DNA from: Saxidomus purpurata
Lineage: Eukaryota > Mollusca > Bivalvia > Venerida > Veneridae
Assembly (NCBI GenBank): GCA_022818135.1
Contig: JAFMSR010000019.1
Location: 1,550,649 to 1,614,648, forward strand
Length of the DNA stretch: 64,000 bases
Direction: 5' to 3'
The number at the start of each line of letters is the position of its first letter. Positions within the stretch are counted from its first letter, which is position 1. Below, piece by piece: positions 50,101 through 57,167 of the stretch. Position numbers and translations under genes: made by a program. The notes beneath the pieces were generated by a model. That model made no database searches, had not been told where the DNA came from, and saw nothing but the letters and a program-made list of their open reading frames with translations.

Positions 50101-53100
50101 CATCAGCAGGAAATGATGATAAACGGATTTTATACTGTAGTAGGAATTCTCTGCGGACGCCAAGTTTAATTTTTTTTCTTTGAACTGACAGATACTTTGT
50201 GTATACAGCAATAAACACTCTGATATTCTAACTGAATTTATTTCAACACAATTGTATTTTAGATAACTGAAGAATGTGAATTTACTGTATCTATATTGTA
50301 TATAATGTTCAAAGGGGTGTTTGACATGCTGCAATGAAAGCATTTAGGCAACCTTTAAAGAAACTTTTGTTTCCCTCTCCTGTATGACCAGGAAATAGCA
50401 GCTGCCCATGACGAAAAACTTTCACTGCCAAAATTTTTTATTATTTTTTTATTGTTTCAGTCACTTACTTGAGCAACTGGCTTCAATTTCATGAAAATAC
50501 TTAAGTAATTACTCAGTAACATGCTCAACTTATTTCAACACCTATCAGCCCCTTGCATGTTTATTCATTTAAAGAATTCAAGTTTGTCAGAATCTTGTTT
50601 ACCCTTTTATTACATTTACATACCCTTGTTAGTATTTGTGCAGGAAATGCGGTTTTATTGCAAGTAACCTATATAAGTAAATTCTTAAAACTTCTCAAGT
50701 TGTACTCAAAAGAATTTTTCACTATATCTGACTTGCATTTAGCATTATACAACATCTTTTTATTCTAACATGTTAATTTCATTATAAAAATAGACTATCA
50801 TAAAAAAATGACAATAAAAAATATCCTTATTTTTAGTGACAATTAGACTTTAAGATAACTTACTAAGCTGAGCAATTACTTGAGCATTTTCATAAAATTG
50901 GGGCCTGGTCTTTTTACAGCAGAGTCTTAAAGGTCCACTACTAAGCGAAAATTAAGTGACAGTTATTTAAATGGCAAGTACATTACCTTTTGCAAGACAC
51001 TAAATAATGAAGAATGGCATGTTGTAATTTACAAAAAGTGTTTGGAACTCGCAGAATAGTATGTGTATTATGTTGAAATCTCAGTGAATCGACAAAATGA
51101 CTACCCAGGTCTTTTTAACTTTCTTCATAATGCATAGAAAAATAATTGTACATGTACTGTGATTTATTAACAATTTCTACATACCAACTTTAATTTTGTA
51201 TCAAAAATAACTTATTTATGTGCTTTTTAAAACATATATGAATTTTCACTTTCTTTAGTATTGGACCTTTAAGGGCATTAGCAGGGGAAACAATAATTAT
51301 CAAAATCTGTAAGCTACTTCCTAAGCCTCTGTGCCCCTTTGCCCCTATTTGGCTGCAAATTAGCCCTTACCCTACTAAATCTCTAAAATGGACTTGTCCA
51401 ACTTTCAATTTGGGGCAGAACCATTAATTGTTCAAAGGGGTGCACACTGAAACTTTACTGGCTGTAACAGCAAACAGTGTAGATCATGATCAGATTGTAC
51501 ATATCTGCATGTTGATAATGATCTGCACTGTTTGTGTAAGGTAAGAGTTAAAGGCCCATTAACATCTTAGATACTATAAAGCTAAAGGTCCATCAACACT
51601 TTAAATGCTCATAATAAAGTTAAAGGCCCATTTACACCTTAAATGCTCGTATATAGAGTAATATACAGACAGAATAATGATAGAACTGAGCTCTATTGGG
51701 TCTAAATCAATGTTGACGTTTACCTAAAGTTCTATCATATTGTTGTTGCTCCTTCACCAAAAAGCGTTGTAAGACATTCTTTCTTATTTTTTCAATATCA
51801 TTGAAAACTTACTGTGCAGTAAGAATAGCATTTACAGTGAGTTTAAAAGCAATTTTAGGAATGTTAATATGAGCTATAAATAGATTTACATTCAAAGTGC
51901 TAATGGGCCTTTAAAAAAAAAGTGGCATAAATGTTAGTATAATATGTTTCTACAAACTGTTTTCATCCGCTACAGATCCCAAAATTCAGAGTAACTGTAC
52001 CCTTTGAAAAAAATACCTCTGTTCCTTTTTCTACTTCAAATATTGCACGTCCGCCTCACCGCCAATTCCATTTTTTTCTGGTGTGGCAAAAATTAATTTA
52101 TTTTCTGATAATCATTCCAGCTTTTTCTACAATTTTGAACCTCAAAAATTAGATTTTTTGGAATGAAAATTAGATGGGGAGATTGCCTTTAATGCCATTA
52201 GAGAAATACAAGGCAAATCGGGTACGAGAATAAAGGCCTAAAAGTAACTTCACTTCATAAAGTTGTATTTTGTATTAACAGCAACAGTAGTCCCTACATT
52301 CCAATGCCTTGGATCCATCTAAATTTGTTCCTTATATTCGGAGTATGTTATATCCATATAACATTTTAAAATGAAACAGCGAAGACAGAAAGATTATGAA
52401 CACAAAAATTTGTTCCTTATTATAACTGGAATTTCACTATATCCGAAGTCATTATAAACAGCGTTTACTGCTCTGCTATACCTCTAACTGCATTAAATAT
52501 AAGCTCAAATGACATTGGTTTTTTTTCTTCAAATTTAAGCTCAAATCACACTGTTTTTTTTCTTCAAATTTAAGCTCAAATGACATGTTTTTTTTCTTCA
52601 AATTTAAGCTCAAATCACTTTTTTTTTCAAATATAAGCTCAAATCACATTGGTTTTTTTTCAAATATAAGCTCAAATCACATTTCCCCCCCAAATATAAG
52701 CTCAAATCACATTTTTTTTTGTTTTTTCAAATATAAGCTGAAATCACATTGGTTTTTTCCCAAATATAAGCTCAAATCACATTTTTTTTTCAAATATAAG
52801 CTCAAATCACATTGGTTTTTTTTTCAGAATGTACAGTCACTCAGCAAAGGTTAAGAAGCACAATGTAAGCAAGATGTTAATGATAAAACTCAAAAGAAAA
52901 TATGACAAACCCCTGCCAGCAGTCCAGTCCTTATTTCCGGACCTTTGGTATCCAGCGCAATCGCCACAGGTCTCGGATGACTAAATTGGGAAACCGCCTC
53001 CCGTATATTCTCAATTGTTCCGGCATGGTACTGTTCAAATATACAAAATGTAAAAAAGTAATATATCAACGAACCCCAGCGTTAAGTCCTGTACGGATTT

Positions 53101-56100
53101 CCGGACCCTTTGTATCCAATGCTATAGCACATGTGGGCCTTGGCTCACTGAACTGTTGAATGGCGTTCCGAACATTTCGAATTGTCTGTTCATGGTACTA
53201 AAATGTAAATAACTTCATTTTGACCTATTAAATTTATTAGTGATTTAACTAGCCAAAACAAACAAGGGTTATCAAGCAGGGAACCATTTCTAAATTAATA
53301 TAAAGCATGTAACTAAAATCCATTCTTGAATTACAACCCAGGAACAAAATAAAGCTGCAGGTAATTAAAAGTAATTTCTAAATCAATTTAAAGCAGGGAA
53401 CCAAAAGTCATACATTTCAAGCAGGGAACTAAAAAACAATTTCTAATTCAAATTCAATGAAGTAACCAAAATCCCATTCCTAAATCAATGGCAAGCTGGA
53501 AATCAAAAGTCAATCTAAATTAATTTCATGCAGGGAACCAAAAATCAGTCTAAATTAATTTCATGTAGGGAACCAACCATATCAAGCAGGAAACAAAAGT
53601 CATTTCATAATCAAACATAATTCGAAGCTGGGAACCAGACTGGTGTTCAGCAAGGCTAAAATGTTTTGCCAACACAGACGTGTACTTTTGGCCTAATCAC
53701 AGAACAGTGACAAGAACACACACTAGGCACCAAAGGTTTAAAGCTCAAATACAAACAATTAAGGCCAAAACATAAAACTACCAGATAATTTTTTTCTTTG
53801 TGACATAACAGAAAAGTGAGAGTGTGTTAGCAGGTTGGAAAATTAGTGCCTCATGAATATTAATGACCTCACAGTATCACCTACATACCGGTACCTGGTC
53901 TAACACAGTATCACCTATATACTGGTACCCGGTCTATCACCTGCTTCATGTTCACTCCACGGTATATTCACTGATGATTATTCTCAACTCAACTCAATGC
54001 AGAGAATCAATGTCACTTACAGACGTCAGACTAACTTTACAAAAAATATACACAACTACACATCATGCCCGGATTTCAATTCAGTTAGGCCTAAAAAAAT
54101 CAATAGTCTGTTTCCTGTAACCCTACCCACCCTCCTTTTTTAACCCTGACCCAAATTTTTTTATGAGCCCGAAAAAAATTAACATATAGAAAATTTATAT
54201 TTTCATGAATTTTGGTGTTGTCTGCGTTCAAAAAAGGGTTTTTATGGACTTCTTCCATAAATATTACATCAAAGACCTAGTTAAAGCTGAAAACTGTTGT
54301 GGGTACCCATAAGATTTCAAGTTCATATTAAAAAAAAAAAAAAAAAATCCCTACCTACTGACCCATTTTTTTTCAACATGTTACAGGAAACACACACATT
54401 CTTTTTAAGGCTTACTTGAAAATTGTACAATCTGTTCATGCCACAACTATTTTCAGTAATTAATATATTATATATAAATGCTATATATACAATCAAATGC
54501 ATATAGAATACAGTTAAAGGGCAGCAACTCTGTAGGAACTGAACCCTATGCAAGTTTAAATATATATCAGGCATATCTACTTTTTGCTTATCATCATTTA
54601 TATACACAAATGTAGAACTTGAGTCTAAAAATATTTTTAAATCAAGGGCAACAACTCTGTTGAAACTGAAGCAATGAAATTGTGTTAAGATGTATATTTT
54701 TATGGTGACCATGCAGTGTGCCAAATTTGATTACATAAATCATTTATTCATTTTATAAAAACAAGAATTATTTGTAAAATATAACTACACATCTAGAATT
54801 CAAAATTTGAGCAACGTAAAGGTCAAGTTAACCTTGACCTTTGATAAAATTATCAGGATTTAAATAGGGGCCATCCTCTTGTTGAGAGCAACCAGTATCT
54901 TGGGCTATAAAAAGCCTCATTTCTGCAATGTGAGGGGTCAGCTGAAGGGCCAAAGCTGGTTACATAATGGAACAATTAACTTTACACAGTTTCGGCAATT
55001 TTTCAATATAGGACCTTGATACTTATCAGCTAAAAGAATAGTGTGTGTACACGTAGAACATTTTGCCAAAGGAATTTAATTCCAGTCGACTATTATGGTG
55101 CCTCTGTAAGTTTTTAGCATAGAAACCTTAATTTCAACAGCTTTTACACGACCTTAATACTTTGGGAATATTGAATATTTTGGCTTATTTTACATCTACC
55201 CGAAATTTACCTCGTATGTTCCGTGTGAAAAATTGAGTCTTGCAATATTCATGCCTTGAATGATCATCTTCTGTAAGGTCTTTACTTCTCTGCATGCTGG
55301 ACCTGCAACAAGATCCACAAAATGCATTCAGCCAATCAAAGGACTAAGTTTTCAAACAACTACCTACTGTGGTCCGATTGGTTTCAAATCTGTCCAATCA
55401 AGGTCAGAGATTTCAGACAAACCATGATTTCACTCTAAAATGAATATGTTCATTGTTCATTTTGGACAGTACAATAACTGTTGATTTTTTAACATGGTGT
55501 TTGCTGAAAATCCAACTTCTGTCTAACTGATAATTGTTCCACATCTAGCCAATCAAAGGACTAAGTTTTCAGACAACTAGCTACTGTTGTCTGATTGGCT
55601 AATGTTTCAAATCTGACCAATCAGAGGGCTGAGATTTCAGTCAACTGCCAACTGATGTTTGACTGGCTTATATTCAATACCTGACCAATCAAAGAACTGA
55701 GATTTCAGACAACTGCCAATTGACGTCTGATTGGCTAATGTTTGAAAACTGAGATTTCAAACAAGAGTACCCATTAATTCTGATAGGCTGATGTTTAAAA
55801 TCTGAGAATTTAGATGGTTAAGGCTTGAAATATTTAATTCCTATCACTTTCAAAAAGTTAGGACTTCTCTAAACTTTATAACTGAAATAAAAATGGCTAC
55901 AGTAAAATTGCTTCTTGTCAAAATTTTCACGGAAACAATATACCTATTGTGCATATGATTCCACTCATACGAATTGTATTGGGCTCCGAGTCGATGTCCA
56001 GCTTGCATTTGTGCTCCAGCGGGCTATTTGCGTACGCGGCATGAAGCTGTTGTTTCTGGACATAGTACTCCCCCTCATGTTCCATACCCTTGAGGTCAAA

Positions 56101-57167
56101 CTGTAACGAGAAAACATTATTATAACAATCCTTAAAAACTGGTGTCAAATTAAAGAGGCACTCACTAAAACTGGTGTCATATCAGGGAGGCACTCCCTAA
56201 ATCTGGTGTCATATTAAAAAGGCACTCCATCAATCTGGTGTCATATTAAAGAGGCACTCCCTAAAACAGGACTATTTAAACTTCCACTAATTCTATACCA
56301 GGGGAGGTCATTCTTCACCCCTCTAAAGGCATGTGATTCTCCTTACAGAATGTGATGTGCCGGCTGATCATGATCTACAATTATGATTGTAAATGCAATA
56401 CCACTTGCCATCTACAGAGTAAAAGTATAATACTCTTAATATTTGTGAATAAAAAAAAGTGCAGAATTACTTCATTTATATTCATTGGAAAACAAAGAAA
56501 AACATTCCATGTAACATAACCCCCATTCATCATCAGTTTTTCCTTTCACATTCTGTTTCAAAGACAAAATCATTAAAATCATCGATTCATCAAATTCCAG
56601 AAATCAACTTTGAGAATGTTCGCCAGAGTTTAACATTAAAGCAGCCGCACCATGAATCAATGGCGTCACTCATTCTGCCTCTGTGTTCTAATAATAATGA
56701 CAATAATAAAATCTTTATTTCAACAAGGTAACTGCAAACTGTGGAATATTTACGACGATTGAATTTCTGCCATTTCTGCGAATTTTGACTGTAAGAGCAA
56801 TGGAGAGACTCGATATTCTAACAACTTCCTCACTATCAAATTCTCGGTGTTACAAGTATGTCAGGGATATCATTCAATTGCAAAAATAAAAGTCATGCAC
56901 AAATTTCCCTCTTGATGGTACAGTAAACTCTGTATATAAAACACCAACTGCTTGGGAACTTTTATATTTGTTCCTAAATTATTTCCAGAGTATGTTACAT
57001 CTATATATAAAGACAGAAAATAAATCGGGCCAAGGAAATTGTAGTTCTTTATATCCGGAATTTTGCTATATCCGGAGTCGTTATATACAGAGTTTATGGT
57101 ACAATGTCATACTTACACTTGACCTATTTCTCTCTGGTAGTACTTTTCCTCCGAGAAAGACCGGCAT
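22988..57167 (-). CDS. PK: pyruvate kinase, alternatively spliced gene
   Basis: Cytosolic enzyme converting phosphoenolpyruvate and ADP to pyruvate and ATP, the last step of glycolysis. Eleven exon positions plus alternative 3' exons join in phase: 57117-57167, 55944-56100, 55211-55302, 4a 53075-53197 or 4b 52911-53030, 48496-48682, 46103-46245, 45387-45514, 42761-42911, 40972-41124, 39635-39801, 37029-37147. The last part is either 12A 28678-28901 (563/564 aa) or 12B 24837-24950 plus 13B 22988-23181 (591/592 aa). Catalytic residues are in place: [26 protein letters not shown] (active Lys about 284), [15 protein letters not shown]. Each is offset about +14 from human PKM. The fructose 1,6-bisphosphate loop TTTGRS is present, so an allosterically activated enzyme is expected. 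The exon 4 and C-terminal choices are the unusual features. Confidence 0.93.
23163..23605. repeat. tandem array of exon 13B acceptor region
   Basis: About ten copies with a period of about 47 bp of 'agaacctggtttccagcctgg' (split here for length) plus 'aaaggcaagaaaa' and 'tatttattacat'. The first copy is the real intron/exon 13B junction. On the minus strand each unit reads pyrimidine-CCAG|GCTGGAAACCAGG, a duplicated 3' splice site with the start of the exon, and many units also contain AATAAA. Copy 3 is truncated; several copies have CAG changed. Confidence 0.9.
23925..24212. repeat. repeat family C copy with nested hairpin element
   Basis: Family C landmarks ('ttctaatttaggcaagtct' and 'gacactaggcaaaaatgg') are split by a 96 bp insertion at 24087-24182. 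Confidence 0.7.
24083..24187. mobile_element. small hairpin element at TTAA-like site
   Basis: Inverted arms 'aatcatagaccaccgtatct' and 'agatacggtggcctatgatt' enclose A- and T-runs. 'TTTTAAT' occurs on both sides and the host repeat C is interrupted exactly here. The TTAA duplication suggests a piggyBac-type MITE (inference). Confidence 0.55.
24335..24745 (+). repeat. SINE copy with internal 45 bp tandem expansion
   Basis: Six copies of a 45 bp unit 'tggttaagagttggcgacct' + 'gaaatctctgtgacgtactg' + 'ctctg', followed by 'atgtctctttatgtgaaaa' and 'agatagggttctagtactgg'. The order matches the SINE at 33245-33470, where the unit occurs once. As 45 is divisible by three and few stops occur, long open frames run through on both strands; they are not genes. 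Confidence 0.75.
24746..24759. repeat. poly(G) run
   Basis: About 14 consecutive G next to the SINE 3' end. Confidence 0.9.
24837..24950 (-). CDS. PK: pyruvate kinase exon 12B (distal C-terminal choice)
   Basis: Acceptor gtttgtttcag, donor TCAG|GTAAGA; phase 1 in, phase 1 out. Encodes [18 protein letters not shown], then a [18 protein letters not shown] segment. It aligns without gaps to the first half of exon 12A ([18 protein letters not shown]), and the Trp and Arg seven residues later are both kept (positions about 496 and 503, human W482 and R489). It accepts the same split codon from exon 11 as 12A does, so the two are alternatives. Confidence 0.88.
25934..26284. repeat. repeat family C, two adjacent copies
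   Basis: A truncated unit (from 'cttccacctagatttttaca') is followed at about 26094 by a fuller unit starting 'tagatttttacaatgggatc' and ending 'ggacactaggcacaaattgg'. Confidence 0.7.
26905..27322. repeat. tandem repeat family E with poly(G) end
   Basis: About 2.3 units of about 175 bp sharing 'ggtgaacatttgtgccaagt', 'cctccatgcatga', 'gacctttaacctc' and 'ttgaccttagtcctagggac'. The last unit runs into a G-rich tract at 27296-27322. Family E also occurs at 37315-37565 and 44335-44915. Confidence 0.8.
27590..28085. repeat. degenerate AT-rich minisatellite
   Basis: Repeated 'aacttttcaatgatataaca' / 'ttttgttaacataac' modules of about 28-33 bp, strongly diverged. Confidence 0.65.
28477..28482 (-). 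promoter_or_regulatory. poly(A) signal for exon 12A
   Basis: AATAAA on the minus strand, 196 bp beyond the 12A stop codon. It supports exon 12A as a true terminal exon. Confidence 0.5.
28678..28901 (-). CDS. PK: pyruvate kinase exon 12A (proximal C-terminus)
   Basis: Acceptor 'catatgtctag', phase 1. Encodes [18 protein letters not shown], then [20 protein letters not shown] and [20 protein letters not shown], ending KGYND and TAA. It is uninterrupted, whereas the alternative 12B/13B pair has an intron before the GW of the loop. Trp496, Arg503 and the [11 protein letters not shown] loop are the fructose 1,6-bisphosphate contacts in animal homologues. It resembles vertebrate C-termini more than 12B/13B does, so it is likely the standard isoform. 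Confidence 0.9.
28993..29195. repeat. repeat family C copy
   Basis: Complete-looking unit from 'cctagatttttaaaatgg' to 'gacactaggcatacattggt', 92 bp above exon 12A. Confidence 0.75.
29325..29398. repeat. short minisatellite
   Basis: Four copies of 'accagagttaggaagaattc' with small variations. Confidence 0.85.
30365..30635. repeat. MITE family A with internal duplication
   Basis: Inverted ends 'TACAGTAAACTCTGTATATA' and 'TATATAGAGATTACTGTA'. An internal block of about 85 bp ('gtttgttatatccatacagc' through 'aaatttgttccttatatc') is present twice in near-identical form, so the element is about 270 bp instead of about 190 bp. Confidence 0.8.
31180..31390. repeat. CCAAT-rich tandem repeat 1
   Basis: About six spaced copies of '(t)gattggtcaaat' followed by 'gagctc/act' modules, period about 45-60 bp, lying in pyruvate kinase intron 11. 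Related arrays lie at 55330-55800 and 62815-62885. Confidence 0.65.
32760..33110. repeat. family B element with internal 14 bp expansion
   Basis: The ends resemble family B ('gtgggtaatattcat' and 'ccctagttacagta'). The interior has about ten tandem copies of 'taatttaccatttcgc' variants at 32800-32970. Confidence 0.7.
33245..33470 (+). repeat. tRNA-derived SINE
   Basis: Head 'ggccaagtggttagaatcgt' with box B-like 'gggtttgagccc', then 'accaatgtctctttataaa' and the conserved tail 'aactgccaatctgtaaaaat'. It is the unexpanded relative of 24335-24745 and of 58750-58900. Confidence 0.6.
34415..34650. repeat. minisatellite, about 30-38 bp
   Basis: About seven imperfect copies of 'ttacgatagtttcacgctca' + 'tctctcaaa'. 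Confidence 0.8.
36192..36362. repeat. MITE family B copy
   Basis: 'gggtaattttcgtctgac' at left and 'ttttacccaatttacagtta' at right form the inverted ends; the interior has 'gaaattcgagaaagtgaaat'. Confidence 0.6.
37029..37147 (-). CDS. PK: pyruvate kinase exon 11
   Basis: Acceptor ctttttccag, donor GTCG|GTAAGT. Completes the Arg of TTTGRS and encodes [18 protein letters not shown], then [17 protein letters not shown]. This is the C-domain core. It ends with the first base of the codon that either 12A or 12B completes, so it is the shared donor for the terminal choice. Confidence 0.92.
37315..38845. repeat. repeat cluster in intron 10 (families E and D, poly-G, 140 bp tandem)
   Basis: 37315-37565 is one family E unit. 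37690-37735 has the family D start 'gagggccaagatggccctat'. 37789-37824 is a poly(G) run directly after 'aactccgtataacg', a truncated MITE A end. 38330-38800 has about three units of about 140 bp with 'catgacctagtttttgac', 'catcaaggcaatcatactga' and 'ccaagtttcatgaaggtcca'. Confidence 0.7.
39148..39357. repeat. MITE family B copy
   Basis: Ends 'ctgtaagttgggtaatcttt' and 'aaccaagtttacagta'; interior 'catttcgcgattatgagcag'. Lies in pyruvate kinase intron 10. Confidence 0.65.
39635..39801 (-). CDS. PK: pyruvate kinase exon 10
   Basis: Acceptor ccccacag, donor AAG|GTGCCT. Encodes [20 protein letters not shown], a Thr/Pro loop, [18 protein letters not shown] and ends in VITTTGR. It contains most of the fructose 1,6-bisphosphate phosphate-binding loop (TTTGRS). 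The position equal to human K433 is Thr. The Glu of the non-regulated PKM1 is not present. This is the segment that vertebrates vary (PKM exon 9/10); here only one copy is seen. Confidence 0.92.
39802..40971 (-). other. pyruvate kinase intron 9
   Basis: 1.17 kb. Part of it (about 40030-40460) resembles a degraded repeat with 'tgttctgagcaagttt' and 'tgtgaccttgaaattttg' motifs. No second exon 10 copy was found. Confidence 0.6.
40972..41124 (-). CDS. PK: pyruvate kinase exon 9
   Basis: Acceptor tttcag, donor TCT|GTGAGT, phase 0 both sides, 51 codons. Encodes [40 protein letters not shown] and [11 protein letters not shown]: helix 6 and 7 of the barrel, near invariant in the family. Confidence 0.95.
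41221..41717. repeat. repeat family D copy
   Basis: 'aaagggccaagatggcccta' at the left end, 'gccacatgccaaatatctaa' inside, 'tcagttgagctaaca' at the right end. Confidence 0.7.
42761..42911 (-). CDS. PK: pyruvate kinase exon 8
   Basis: Acceptor catgttttcag, donor CAG|GTAGGT. Encodes [40 protein letters not shown] and [10 protein letters not shown]. It includes the metal-site Asp (about 310) and the catalytic-pocket Thr (about 342). Confidence 0.95.
42912..45386 (-). other. pyruvate kinase intron 7
   Basis: Contains a degraded family B segment (about 43560-43690), a poly(C) run (44159-44172) and the family E array at 44335-44985. No additional exon recognised. Confidence 0.6.
44335..44985. repeat. 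family E tandem array ending in (CGCCCATC)n
   Basis: About four units of about 145 bp ('gtgaccttgaccttggagcc', 'acatgcgttctgcac', 'catttgtctgaagtttcatc', 'gttgaagagttacagagcgg'), then about seven copies of an 8 bp unit at 44921-44972. Open frames on both strands here are repeat translation. Confidence 0.85.
45387..45514 (-). CDS. PK: pyruvate kinase exon 7 (active-site lysine)
   Basis: Acceptor atttccag, donor AAAAAA|GTGAGT. Encodes [20 protein letters not shown] and [20 protein letters not shown]. It contains the family signature around the catalytic Lys (about 284) and the metal-binding Glu (about 286). Confidence 0.95.
46103..46245 (-). CDS. PK: pyruvate kinase exon 6
   Basis: Acceptor acttttcag, donor GGG|GTAAGT. 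Encodes [40 protein letters not shown] and LKFGVEHG. It spans the end of the B domain (lid) and re-entry into the barrel. Confidence 0.95.
46246..48495 (-). other. pyruvate kinase intron 5, repeat-filled
   Basis: 46430-47600 holds about five units of about 200 bp ('gacaaggaaaagtaacaaag', 'ggcaataactctgtaattag', 'gtgcttgaccattgtatg', 'gaattccaactagtag'). 47670-48470 is a degraded family D copy ending 'agccaggtgagctaaaaa', 25 bp from exon 5. Confidence 0.75.
48496..48682 (-). CDS. PK: pyruvate kinase exon 5 (B domain)
   Basis: Acceptor gttattttag, donor GTAG|GTGAGT-like. Encodes [40 protein letters not shown] and [20 protein letters not shown]. This is the mobile lid domain. The incoming phase 0 matches both exon 4 versions. 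Confidence 0.95.
49480..49950. repeat. minisatellite, about 55-60 bp
   Basis: About eight imperfect copies of 'agaggtataacactactaaa' + 'tctgtatatgcagactgcta' + 'aattttcc'. Confidence 0.85.
52284..52471. repeat. MITE family A copy
   Basis: A degraded left end 'cagtagtccctacattcca', the interior 'catctaaatttgttccttat' and a right end 'aaacagcgtttactg'. Confidence 0.65.
52500..52830. repeat. 'ataagctcaaatcacat' minisatellite beside exon 4b
   Basis: About eleven units of about 30 bp: 'caaatataagctcaaatcac' followed by a T-run. It starts 80 bp downstream (minus strand) of the exon 4b donor. On the transcript it reads as A-runs separated by GTGATTTGAGCTTATATTTG. Confidence 0.9.
52911..53030 (-). 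CDS. PK: pyruvate kinase exon 4b (alternative copy)
   Basis: 120 nt, phase 0 both sides; acceptor atatttgaacag, donor GGG|GTTTGT. Encodes [20 protein letters not shown] and [20 protein letters not shown]. It keeps the Asp-Thr of the monovalent-cation site and the Arg of GPEIR. It corresponds position for position with exon 4a. Confidence 0.93.
53031..53074 (-). other. 44 bp spacer between exons 4a and 4b
   Basis: It has a GT donor (GTTCGT) and an AG acceptor but is only 44 nt. That is probably too short for donor and acceptor to be used together, which would force a choice between 4a and 4b. Confidence 0.75.
53075..53197 (-). CDS. PK: pyruvate kinase exon 4a (alternative copy)
   Basis: 123 nt, phase 0 both sides; acceptor tttacattttag, donor GGG|GTTCGT. 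Encodes [20 protein letters not shown] and [20 protein letters not shown], then G. It has one codon more than 4b. The catalytic half is identical, and the differences cluster in the preceding helix and the PRP-(T)-(C/V)-A turn. No disabling change is seen, so it looks like a selected alternative, not a dead duplicate. Confidence 0.93.
53198..55210 (-). other. pyruvate kinase intron 3
   Basis: It holds a 35 bp minisatellite directly upstream of exon 4a, a short repeat at 53860-53945 ('cacagtatcacctacatac'), and two 'gggcaacaactctg' units at 54500-54720. No exon recognised. Confidence 0.6.
53265..53640. repeat. 'aagcagggaaccaaaa' minisatellite beside exon 4a
   Basis: About ten imperfect units of about 33-37 bp ('tcaagcagggaaccaaaagt' + 'catttctaaatcaatt'), starting about 70 bp upstream (minus strand) of exon 4a. 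Confidence 0.8.
55211..55302 (-). CDS. PK: pyruvate kinase exon 3
   Basis: Acceptor cttgttgcag, donor GAG|GTAAAT. Encodes [20 protein letters not shown] and [11 protein letters not shown]. It contains the substrate-binding Arg-Leu-Asn-Phe-Ser-His-Gly motif (R about 91, N 93, S 95). Confidence 0.95.
55330..55800. repeat. CCAAT-rich tandem repeat 2
   Basis: About seven units of about 60-65 bp with paired 'ccaatcaaaggactaagttt' and 'ctgattggctaatgtttcaa' modules in intron 2. Each unit therefore carries CCAAT in both orientations. Confidence 0.75.
55944..56100 (-). CDS. PK: pyruvate kinase exon 2
   Basis: Acceptor tttctcgttacag, donor ATAG|GTATAT. Encodes [40 protein letters not shown] and [13 protein letters not shown]. 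The QQLHAA..LEH.C.LDID and GIICTIG segments match the animal N-terminus. An internal ATG (in LKGM) could give a shorter N-terminus from another promoter. Confidence 0.94.
56145..56275. repeat. short tandem repeat
   Basis: About four copies of 'aaactggtgtcatattaaag' + 'aggcactccct'. Confidence 0.8.
56919..57101. repeat. MITE family A copy at exon 1 donor
   Basis: Ends 'TACAGTAAACTCTGTATATA' and 'TATATACAGAGTTTATGGTA'. The element ends only 9 bp from the GTAAGT donor of pyruvate kinase exon 1. Confidence 0.75.
57117..57167 (-). CDS. PK: pyruvate kinase exon 1, start codon
   Basis: ATG then [17 protein letters not shown] (17 codons), donor AGT|GTAAGT, phase 0 into exon 2. The start is chosen because it is the first ATG in a frame that joins exon 2 with a consensus donor. 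N-termini of this family vary, so homology cannot confirm it. A TATA-like 'CATATATTTTTA' lies on the minus strand about 105-115 bp upstream (near 57273-57284); weak evidence for a promoter. Confidence 0.65.

Larger units (their letters stand above)
48683..52910 (-). other. pyruvate kinase intron 4 (after exon 4b)
   Basis: 4.2 kb without additional exons. It contains a SINE fragment (about 49080-49160), a 55 bp minisatellite, MITE A and a polypyrimidine-rich minisatellite, each listed. Confidence 0.65.
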
